Origin: Daucus carota subsp. sativus
Taxonomy: Eukaryota > Streptophyta > Magnoliopsida > Apiales > Apiaceae
DNA length: 64,000 nucleotides
Direction: 5' to 3'
Assembly: GCF_001625215.2 (NCBI RefSeq)
Contig: NC_030381.2
Span: forward strand, 38,996,689-39,060,688
Below the pieces are notes generated by a model, which saw nothing but the letters and a program-made list of their open reading frames with translations, had not been told where the DNA came from and searched no databases. A program made the position numbers and the translations under genes. Below are positions 27,801 through 36,805 of this stretch, in pieces (positions within the stretch are counted from its first letter, which is position 1; each line of letters opens with the position of its first letter).

Positions 27801-30582
27801 TATACTCAATATCAAAAACAATCAAACCCTATAAGGCTATAACTCGACCATGTATATTAGGGAAATTATTATTAAGTACCACTAGAAGCTAGTTATACTA
27901 ACTTGGCTTTCATCAGAACACTTAAGTTTCTGTCTTTATTTTTAATTATTGACAGTACCTCGGTAAATTTCTCCAGATACGGCCATACATCAAACCTTGA
28001 GATCCATTTACGAAGAATACCATGCTCAGTTCTGAAAGGAACGCGTAATATATTTGTGTGTTCTGTTCCGCTAACTTTTTCTAGCCTTTGGTTGCATGTG
28101 GTACCTTTTGCATCTGGTAATAACCGGGTGACCTTACACAATGAGTTAGATGTATAGTAAGAAATATATCTAGAATAAACGAAATGAGGTGAATATAAAA
28201 AGCAGATGCTTGATTAGAACCGGTGTGTGACAATTTTCACGTTCTATATACATAAAACATTTGTTTTGTGTTGTGCATCCGTATAATTATATGCACAGCC
28301 TATGTAATACTTACAATTAGAATCTTGGGAGATATATCTAGTCCTTGTTGCTTTAGTTTCTGAAGCATTTCATTCTCTAGGGCACGCACTTGATCAAGTA
28401 TGTAAACAATCTGTACATCAAAATTAATACCATACACTTTAGAGCAGTGTAATAACTACTAACAAGCATATCCCCACCTAAGGACAGATTTTTCATGAGA
28501 AAATATTATTACGTAATATACTGTCACCATATGCAAAGCAGCGGAGGGACACAAGCTCGAATGGAAAAGGTACCTTCAGTTTGAAATTTGTGGTAAAAAA
28601 TAGGCATAATCAATACCTGGCCACCAGTGTCGGGCATGCCTAATACATTTGCTTGGCCAAAGTATCCATGCGGGGATAAAATGACAACATTGAATATCAT
28701 TGGAATTCTACCAAGAAATGTCTCTAGGCTTGAGGGATCAGGAGCTTGAAGGATTTCAGAGAGAAGCTGCATCATCTCTAGAACACGTTCTGCAGTATCT
28801 CCCCAACCCTTTTCAAATCCCATTCCTTGCAAACTACAATATTGGCATATATAATATAGTAATAGTAAAAAAGAATTAGTAATCATGAAGCTTAAGATTA
28901 GAAGCTCACTCGTATTCAAACTCAGAAAAGGGTGCGTCTGACAGCAGCTTAGAAAGGTAATCTTCTGCTTTCGCCAGGGCAGACTCGAGTCTGGATACAG
29001 TTCGTATCCGATCATTCAACATCATAACCTACATAAAATTACAGATTAATTATTCTTTCTTCAGCAGCAAACTATATTCAGAAATGACATTAAAATTGCT
29101 AAATTTCATCTCAATTGGGGTGAATTATTTGTCAAAGCATATCCTGGGAGTAGATAATACTTTTCAAGCGTCTCCAGAAGAAATTTTAAGTACAATGCCT
29201 ACTGAGCCAAACATAACCACATATACCATAGTAATCACTTGAGATGGCTACAAAGACAAACTCACATGGCCTCTATATTTGTGTCGTCGGAGGAAATCAA
29301 GTAATGGCTCTAAAGAATCTTTGTTGCGGAACATGATTGAAGAAAGGTGACGGTTGAGAAACTGAACCCCACAGCCAATGGATGAGGACCGGGTTGCACG
29401 TGGTAATGAAGCATTGAATGGCTCAAGATCAAGCTCAAGCATGTACGGAGTGTTGACCCTAACAATTTAATTAACATCTGATAAGAATCAGCAACTACAA
29501 AAGAAAATGCAATCTTAATGCATAGACTTATTAACACTTTTAGCAAGTTACATACTCCCCACTAGCGAGTTCCTCCTTAAAACGAAGATATTCAGCAACA
29601 GTTAATTGTTCGATGCTTAGTTCAGATACATTAACCCGAACGTATTCCCAAACGCCAGGCCTTGGCCGAACTGCCATTGCTACAAATGGAGGCAGAACTA
29701 TAGCTTCCTAATACCAAATGAAAAAGGCACAAATGCTCAACTTCAATTAGGCTAAGGTAGCAGAGTTATCATACACATGCAACCAAACATCTAAAGCTTT
29801 GATAATTACAAAGAAATGATTAAAACAAATAATTAAGAATGCACCTGTGTGGATTTAATTACTTGACCAAAGGGTCCATCTCTCAGCTTGTGACATCCAT
29901 TTTCATCACATACAACACCCTCCAACTCGCCGATCAGCTTGTGGGGTTGCATAATTCTATTCCCTTGAGCGACATACCTTTTTAACACAAAAACGCACAT
30001 TAAAATTCACTAGACTAGATCACTGCCAAATTTTTTTAATACCGTCAATTTAAGTCCCACATCATTAAAAAAAAAAAAAAAAGTCTTGTCAAACAACTCC
30101 ATTAGAAAGAGATTTTTTGGGAGTAACTAAAAATAAATCCTTGCGAATTTAATCATGGCCCAGTGGACATAATTAATCAAAAAACTTCATTAGCGCATGA
30201 CGCTTTTTAGGAGAAGTGTAAAACCAAATTCGGGCGGGTTTGATCACCATCCAAAACAGACAATATCATGTTAATGTGGGTTAACTTGCACGGTTCAACA
30301 ATTTTTTGTAAATTTTTTCTGTGTTGTTTTCATGTAAATTTTGTTAAAAACAGTTCTCGTGATTTTTTAGTTCTCTTTTGCACCTGATCTTATACATGTG
30401 ATCATGCATGCATATGTATAATGAAAGTCACCCTTAAAATTGTTGCCTACAGACAAAAATTATTAGAAAACTAATTGACATATTAGAATAGACCTGGAGA
30501 GGAGAGAAACGAGTTGATTGCGATGAGCAGCAAGAGTGTCTTCCACCCTTTCACGAACACTGAGAGATCTTTCATTCGACAT
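15857..30582 (-). CDS. SUS: Sucrose synthase (SUS2/SUS3-type), tandem copy B, with an LTR element in intron 8
   Basis: Same enzyme as copy A. Fifteen exons in transcript order: 30494-30582, 29845-29977, 29556-29707, 29266-29458, 28910-29028, 28617-28833, 28315-28410, 27959-28132, 18448-18564, 18186-18352, 17120-17344, 16570-16891, 16232-16476, 16016-16154, 15857-15889; 806 aa. Exons 3-14 have exactly the lengths of copy A, and only exons 1, 2 and 15 differ. Visible motifs: [36 protein letters not shown]. Candidate N-terminal phosphosites lie in RSLSVRER. The tail is short (VPLSTDS). Intron 8 (18565-27958, 9.4 kb) contains a complete young LTR element, but exon order, phases and splice sites on both sides are intact, so the protein is predicted whole. 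Whether transcripts cross the insertion efficiently is unknown. Confidence 0.93.
18933..19945 (-). repeat. LTR (3' LTR of the minus-strand element)
   Basis: Matches 26736-27748 along its whole 1,013 bp. Contains one GGCGCGCC and several related CG-rich words, and a TATAAATA box (minus strand) at 19115-19122. Confidence 0.95.
20819..23195 (+). other. Antisense coding region of the LTR element (putative gypsy-type transposon protein family)
   Basis: Read on the plus strand, opposite to the element's own transcription. In order it shows an acidic, proline-rich N-terminal part (about 20894-21352), a globular part with [20 protein letters not shown] (about 21417-21923) that resembles the plant Transposase_28/putative gypsy-type transposon family, and a long coiled coil rich in Lys/Glu/Ala (about 22590-22960) followed by a C-terminal region with [11 protein letters not shown]. 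The region lies in several open pieces, with about two or three interruptions. Whether these are introns or decay is not resolved. Antisense extra reading frames of this type are known from Tat-lineage elements. Function unknown. Confidence 0.6.
24181..24240 (-). repeat. Second, internal copy of the polypurine-tract/LTR-start boundary
   Basis: 24181-24235 resembles 19939-19993, which is the true junction of polypurine tract and 3' LTR: TATAACAAG followed by TACTCCCC, AAATT and ...GGGAAT.TT. The minus strand would start an LTR-like TGTTATAG at 24187. It suggests a remnant of a related LTR inside the element, but its other end was not found. Confidence 0.45.
25030..25212. repeat. Tandem repeat in the LTR element, ATCCAGAGCGTATCATGGAT unit
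   Basis: About six copies of a 20-bp core, ATCCAGAGCGTATCATGGAT or close variants, separated by 5-20 bases of AT-rich spacer. The core has dyad character (ATCCA...TGGAT), so each copy could form a short hairpin or bind a dimeric protein. Confidence 0.8.
26165..26460. repeat. Tandem repeat in the LTR element, GGAGGTGTACTCTGTCCGGG unit
   Basis: About nine imperfect copies of a roughly 22-bp unit (GGAGGYGTACYCTGTCCGGG), the central ones adjacent without spacer. A larger unit containing ATTCCTCACGGTGGTCGTCG and CATCACATCACC is also duplicated (26215-26260 and 26370-26410). Such arrays are common between gag-pol remnants and LTRs of Tat-like elements. Confidence 0.75.
26720..26735 (-). other. Probable primer-binding site of the LTR element
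   Basis: AATTGGCGCTAGAAGG on the minus strand, directly next to the LTR. The TTGGCGC core is usual after the 5' LTR of plant Ty3/gypsy elements. The priming tRNA was not worked out. Confidence 0.55.
26736..27748 (-). repeat. LTR (5' LTR of the minus-strand element)
   Basis: Near-identical partner of 18933-19945 and the same length. It is followed at once by the target duplication AGTAC and sucrose synthase intron sequence. Confidence 0.95.
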
Positions 30583-31250
30583 AGATTATTTACAAACTTT
30601 GTTGTATGTCGTTGTAAAGTATGAAGAAATATTCAGAAATGTAAAAAAAACTGAAAAGTATGAAACAGTGGAGTAAAAAGAGATCCACTCTATGTATTCG
30701 TGTCACGTTCTCCTTGTTTGTCGCCAATGTTGTGACTGTTTTGTCTAGGCCCCATACCCACACACATTTTAGCCTTGCTTTTTCCTTTTTTTTCTTTTGT
30801 GATTGAAAATTGCAACGTGACGTAGGTATTGTTAATGCAAAATGTAAGCTACTTAAAAATTTTATTCATTGATATAATAATTATAGAAAGAATTATTTTG
30901 GACGAGATTACAGATGTTTTTAAAATTATGACAAAAAAGTTGATATAATTATAGAGAAATTATATTTAATCAACAAATGTAATTATTTTTTATTTTCAAA
31001 AAAAACAAATATAATTATTTAATTAACAATTTTCTGCAATGCCATGAAATTAGAAATTATACCATTAAATAAGAAAAATTTTATATTAATACGCGGACGA
31101 AACATCAAATTGCTCATGATGAGCAGCATAACATAAATAAAATTACAGATTATAACATTCGAAACTCAGGAAAAAGGGACTGATTCAGAAGAAAAAACTC
31201 CATTGAAAAAAATGAATGATTGGTGAAGAAAAAAGTGCAGACCCATATCT
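30583..31250. other. Spacer between sucrose synthase B and Ole e 1 gene A
   Basis: AT-rich. Contains the sucrose synthase B promoter side and the 3' UTR of the next gene. No element or extra gene recognised. Confidence 0.6.
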
Positions 31251-32245
31251 CTAGTAGCCACGAGGAACAGGTGGGATGGCAGCAACAGCTGGAGCATCAG
31301 AAGTGTAAACGAAAGCTGGAATGGAGTACAAGTTCATTGTCTTAAGTAGCCTGGGAGAAGAAAGAGTTGCACCAGTCTTCCCATGGTTCACATCAGTTGG
31401 AACGTTGCAGCTCTTTAATGGCGATTTCTCGAGAAAAACCTTGCATTGCGTCAGCCTCCATCCTTTTTCAAGCTCTGCAGGTGACAATTTGGCGAAGTAG
31501 TAGCCTTTTGCATCAGCTGGCTTGCTCAATATGGAGAAAGGAGCTGTTTCGTATCCTTTTTTGTCCACTGCTAGACACGTTATTCTCGCTATGGCATCTG
31601 CAATGTCATATGATCAAAATTAGCATTGTTTTTTATATTTCAAATGTTAACGCTGCTCGCCTAATTGTCAAAAAAAATAATAGAGTATTTTATAAAAAAA
31701 TTTATTGGCCAGTTGGAGATTCAAGTAAGGGCTTACGAGGATCATATTATATTCTAACATTCATGTCTCTCGAATATCAATCGAGAGTGGATCACGAGCA
31801 TCCATCTTGTCTGAGCTCTGATATCATATTAAGTGATCAATTCTCTCAAAATCTCAAGGTATAGGTGGAGAGCTTACCAGGATCATATTATATTCTAACA
31901 AAAAAAAATCATTAATTTGAAGAGTGATTTTGATTTATTTTTTTTGGCCAGACGAACACTAATGTTCATAGTTACAAATAATGGGCAATAATAAGATCTA
32001 AGGCATTAGGCAAATGTGCTAGGACGAATAAGAATAAGATGAGGTGCAGAAACAGTACCTTTGATCGGGACTAGTTGAGAGGCTGTTTTACAATAAATAA
32101 TCCCCTGAATGCCTATAACCTTTGTTAAAATCTCTTCGGAGCTTGATTTTTGGGAACTATACTCATTACCAGTAGCCGAGACGAGCACCATTGAGACGAG
32201 AAACACGGAAAATGCAAGTGACAAACTCCTGCTGGATGCACCCAT
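31251..32245 (-). CDS. Secreted Pollen Ole e 1/extensin-family protein, tandem copy A
   Basis: Two exons, 32059-32245 and 31251-31597, giving 177 aa. The signal peptide is at 1-25 (SLSLAFSVFLVSMVLVSATG). The Ole e 1 domain follows, with IQGIIYCK, ARITCLAVDKKGYE, DAKGYYFAKL, LTQCKVFLEKSPLKSCNVPTD. The cysteines are placed as in this family, whose members are small cell-wall or secreted proteins, often root- or pollen-expressed. The C-terminus adds a short Ala/Pro tail (APAVAAIPPVPRGY) that copy B lacks. It lies head-to-tail with copy B, 1.7 kb apart. The intron carries remains of a small LTR-type element. A TATA box (TATAAAG) is at 32328-32334. Molecular function is not known for the family. 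Confidence 0.88.
31690..31900 (-). mobile_element. Remnant of a miniature LTR (TRIM-like) element in an Ole e 1 gene intron
   Basis: On the minus strand TGTTAGAATATAATATGATC occurs twice, starting at 31900 and at 31759, as an LTR start would. After the first copy comes TGATATCAGAGC, one base off the usual tRNA-Met primer site TGGTATCAGAGC. No coding sequence. The two repeats match only over their first 30 bases or so, so the borders are uncertain and the copy looks old and incomplete. Confidence 0.5.
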
Positions 32246-32327
32246 TCTGAATTGTTAGACTTACTAGAATGTGTCTGGTGTTTTTGCTTTGAAATAAGTT
32301 GTGAGTTTCAGGCATGTTCAAGGACCT

Positions 32328-32334
32328 CTTTATA
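32328..32334 (-). promoter_or_regulatory. Probable TATA box of Ole e 1 gene A
   Basis: TATAAAG on the minus strand, about 85 bp before the ATG. Confidence 0.5.
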
Positions 32335-33990
32335 AGGAAATTCTTAAACCAAATGCAATGCTTTGAGGTATGTCTGTATTGGCGTTCGTATCTGGTACTG
32401 GTAATGGTTTGCCACTAATCAGATATCGGAGATTATGTGTGTGCATTACTTGTTTCCACGATGTGTATTGTACTATAGCAGATTAGCATCTTATAATATA
32501 AAATATCCATGAAATCATTTATTAAATGAGCTTAAACTCTGTCAACAAAAAAAATTGAGTTAAAAGCCTAAAATACATATTTTACTTTTTTAAATATGCT
32601 CTTTTTGTTTTGACTTATAGTATAAACATGTCAGAAATAAGTTTTGAATTTGAAGGTAACGCACTAGTGGTATCAAAAAACGCATCTTTAATACATTGGC
32701 TGTCTCTTAAATTTGGGGGTGGCGAACCCGACCCGACCCGAATCCGCAACCTGATTTACTGAGACAAAATCTGAAAGTGATTCGAAAATCACCCGATTGA
32801 CATGAAATTAGAATTTCGTTTCTAATAATTTCAATTTTAAATTTTATTTTATTTTAAGTGATTTTGGTTTGATCCGAAATCGACCCGATTGCTGACACGA
32901 ACACGACCCGTTACCCGAAATTGCCACCCCTACTCTTAATAGTGTTAAAAAAAATTATTTTACAAAAAATTAATTAATTTTAGAAAAGGACTTCCTCTTT
33001 TAAGAACGAAAATACATTTTTTTAAAATTATTTGTTTATCACTATTTCCATAATTTTTTTGGTGAAAAAATATAACAGGATTCTATTTGAGAAATTTTCG
33101 CGAAAATTGCTTTGATAACCGGGAAAGTGTTTTTTTCAGAGGAAATGTTTCACTAACTTTTTATATCATATAAATTCGTCTAGAAAAGCCTTTTGAGGAA
33201 AATTCCAAACATAAAAGTAACATCAAAGAAATTTTTCTAAAGAAAACTTTTCCCGGAAAAATTTCAAAAATAATCTTATGTAAATATTTTCCTCAAATTT
33301 TTCTCGAGAAAACTTAATATTATTTAAAAGTTATTTTATAATATATCATAGATTTAAGTTTATTAAAGTAATTACATAGAATTGCATGTCGTAAAAATGT
33401 TACCCATTATATGTATAGCAAATATATCATTAACAAAACAAATTTTTATGTATATTTAAATTATCACATAAAATATTATATATATTTTTTGTTTAATTAA
33501 ATTTATTTTAAAATTTTATTATTAACTGACTTTTGACTAGTTTTATTAATTGATTGTTTGACCGATATTTCGAACTTTTTTTTAACTCATCAATATTTAA
33601 TCAAGTTAAAATCCATTTGAACTCATCTAAATTCCTTCATTCCGATTAATCATCGATTATAATTAATTCCGAATAGAACATCATTCCATTGAAGCATGTT
33701 GTTATTGGACTGATAATTACAACTAGTGCACATGCACTAAGAAAGAACGAAACTAAAATATTAAAACAGCCAGCGCCCCCACAACAGACAACAGTGGACA
33801 AAAAAAGGCTCTCGGAAAATGATAATAATAAAGCCGGTGTTACAATGATGTTTAACAACATAAACCATGCGAACAACGAAATCAACCACAAATAAACTCA
33901 AAAGGAATCAGACAAAACCAAACAAAAAAAATGTTGCTCGATCGTGAGCTCAACATATATAACTAGTTACCAACGATTGGGTAGATTTGA
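32335..33990. other. AT-rich spacer between the Ole e 1 genes
   Basis: Holds one hAT-type MITE (32712-32932). A stretch at about 33060-33310 is rich in GAAAATTTTC-like words, but no terminal repeats were found. No further gene. Confidence 0.6.
32712..32932. mobile_element. hAT-type MITE, GGGGTGGC family
   Basis: Ends in GGGGGTGGCGAACCCG and, inverted, TAGGGGTGGCAATTTCGG. Flanked by CTCTTAAA and CTCTTAAT, an 8-bp target duplication with one mismatch. Contains CCCGACCCG-type words. Same family as 54992-55471 and probably 39297-39511. Confidence 0.7.
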
Positions 33991-34738
33991 TTAGTGCATG
34001 GTGTAAAAGAAAGGGGCAACTGAATATAAGTTGATGCTCTTGAGGAGCCTAGGAGCCCGAAGAAGAGCACCGCTTGTTCCATTGTTGATGTTAGTAGGGA
34101 CTTTGCATGTCTCCATTGAAGATTTTTCAAGAAATGCCTTGCACTCTTTTATCCTCTTTCCGTCCTTAACCAGTTTTGACAAGGTTATGAAAAAATAGCC
34201 CTTTGCATCTGTGGGACTACTTGAGATGGAGACTGGAGCTGCTTCGTATCCATTCGGTCTGGTTGTAAGACATGTAACTCTAGCCACGGCTCCTGCATTC
34301 AAATCAAAATAATATTAATTAAGCTTATGTAAAAATGTATAAGGTGTGAGAAGATTTTAGCCAACAGCTCCATGAGCGGGAGTCAGCTCCAACCTGATTC
34401 CGCCACTGTGTATGTGTGCGCGAGGGATGAGGGATCATATATATTCAAGCAATGTATGAAGTAAAAATGATTGCTAGAATATCCCCACATAATAAGAAAG
34501 GAAGAAGATGAAAGACAAGCTAGTAATCAATACCTTTGAGTGGAATGAGTTTAGAACCTGATTTACAATAAACAAGACCTTGAACAGCTACAAACCCCGG
34601 CAAAAACTTATGGGAGAAGTGGTTTTCCGGAAATGGCATAGGCTTAACACCATTATATTCATAACCAGTGGCTGAAACAACAATTGTAGATATTAAGAAC
34701 ACAAAAACTGCTAGTGCAAATTTGGTATAAACAGCCAT
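33991..34738 (-). CDS. Secreted Pollen Ole e 1/extensin-family protein, tandem copy B
   Basis: Two exons, 34534-34738 and 33991-34292, giving 168 aa. The intron sits in the same glycine codon as in copy A. Signal peptide at 1-24 (FALAVFVFLISTIVVSATG). Ole e 1 domain motifs: VQGLVYCKSGSKLIPLKG, ARVTCLTTRPNGYEAAP, DAKGYFFITL, IKECKAFLEKSSMETCKVPT, LLKSINLYSVAPFFYT. Clearly paralogous to copy A but diverged along its whole length, so the duplication is not recent. TATA-like TATAAATA at 34840-34847 on the minus strand. Confidence 0.88.
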
Positions 34739-34839
34739 TATACACTTGTTTGTGTGTTGTTGGTTTTGATTAGGAAGAGGTGAGTGTAAAATGTGGTTTT
34801 AACGTTTTGAATGTGTTGAAAGTCCTACAATTCTAAATC

Positions 34840-34847
34840 TATTTATA
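34840..34847 (-). promoter_or_regulatory. Probable TATA box of Ole e 1 gene B
   Basis: TATAAATA on the minus strand, about 100 bp before the ATG. Confidence 0.5.
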
Positions 34848-36805
34848 AGACCATTATATTAATTTTATATTGTGTTAGACTATTGTTTTATATGCGGTTG
34901 TCGCCACTAATTATATACCCATGACTTAAGAATCAAGTATATTTGTTGCACCTAATAATGTCAACTCTGTGTCTGTGAATTGTGAATAGAAGGTTACTTG
35001 TTTGCACGATTTTTATTAAGGGAGCAAGACTGGAAGAGCATCTCCTGCTCTCTAAAATCTTTAATTAAAAATACATAAATAATATTATAAATAAAAATTA
35101 AGAGAATAAAATTATTTGAAAATGTCTCAAATAAAACATTCAACATTCAATTCATAACTTATTTTTGATTCCATGATTTTTATGTTGTAAATTTTCTTTC
35201 ATTTCAATGTGCTACTAAATTTTATCTTATAAAGTTTGATAGTTGTGTGCATAATTTTAATAATTTTATATTAATTATATATTAAAGTTAATACACCACC
35301 GTATACAACTATACAAGTGTGTGTATAAAGTTATATATATATATATATATATAAAGAAAATAATAAAAATTATTATCATAAAATGAGCACCGTCCAATGA
35401 TAATAAAATAAATGGTGGGCTCCAATATTCCAATAAAAATATAAATTCCAATAAATTTGATTCTATAAATATGTATACGAATTTTGATTATCAAATTTTA
35501 GCGGGAAAGATAGTTGTTATGACGAATGGCAATGTTAATTACTCCAAATTATGTTTTTAAAAAACGTAAATAAGTGATGTGTCAATTTGGGATGATTATA
35601 GTGGTTTGAATGTGTGATTGATATAATTAGAGGGTCCATGTCTATTTAATAATTTTTTATCCAATAAAAGAATGACACATAAAATTTGAGAAACTTTTGT
35701 AAGAATAATTTAGGGTGCCTAACATTTTCTATGCCGAAACATTTAATAAACAATATAGTAAAATAGAAATAAATAAGATTATGATAATTAAATTTTGAGA
35801 AAGTGAACTTCACTTTTACTAAAAAAGAGTATAGACTATCCAATTAATTATTCAAAATATAAATCAAGATAAAACGTAATTATCATTGATAAAAATGAAT
35901 ATTGAACATAAAGCTTCTCCTACTAATCAATGAGATCAAGTCTACAGCAAACGTGAGCATTGAACGCAACAACCGTTACTTTGACGAAACTGCAGCAAAA
36001 ATCCAAGAATTAAACAGCAGACATGATCTAAAAATAGGATGCATGTCATGATCCTCCAAGAAGCCAACTCAACTATGACTGGACACAACTGCTGTTGCAC
36101 AATTCACAATTTTAAGGTCACACATATTCACAGTTTCACACACACAAGTTGTGTTGCTACCTAAGATTTCACTAAATTTGGCTTCTTTGGCCCCTTAGAT
36201 TCCGAGAAATATTGCAGACCATGATGAACCATCAACGTGAAATTTGCACCTCCACTGCAATAAAATAAAATAAATAATATATATGCAATGTCATGTACAT
36301 GCTGCCAAAGTTCAATCCCGAACTAATTCACACATAATTTCTCGAAAAATGCTACATATTCTAAAAAAATTCGATAAAATTTTTCGAATTGTCAGTATAT
36401 AGATGGTAAATTTTTTAAAAATAGTACGAGATCCTGTGTGCATACATATACGTCCCAAATTAAAATTTGTCATGTATTATGTATGTATTTATATTACATC
36501 ACTTGATAATAAGTGATAATTTAAGGGTACCGCATAAAACATGTTATACTAGAGAAAACCAGCTTTGAGTCCATCTTCCGTGAAATGAGTCGCCTCTTGC
36601 ACGTACACAAAATACAATAGCCTCCAAGTTTTACCCTTCTGTTAGACTCATATAAGCCTCATTACTTTTGCCGTTTTCTTATGTACTCTCTGCATCCCAG
36701 TTGTCTTGCCATTTTGTCCTCTTCTTACAGAAATCACCACACAATCCATTATAAATCTTCCATCCTTCTCTGTTCTCAAAATCATCAGAAGAAGAAACAC
36801 ATAAA
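34848..36805. other. AT-rich intergenic DNA
   Basis: Divergent promoters of Ole e 1 gene B and the subtilase gene. Includes a short (TA)n run at 35332-35353. No gene or clear element recognised. Confidence 0.6.

Noticed and set aside
15857-30582. Sucrose synthase copy B as a pseudogene because of the 8.8-kb insertion
   Set aside because: All 15 exons are present in order, phases match copy A and the coding sum is 2,421 bases without a stop, so disruption of the protein is not supported.
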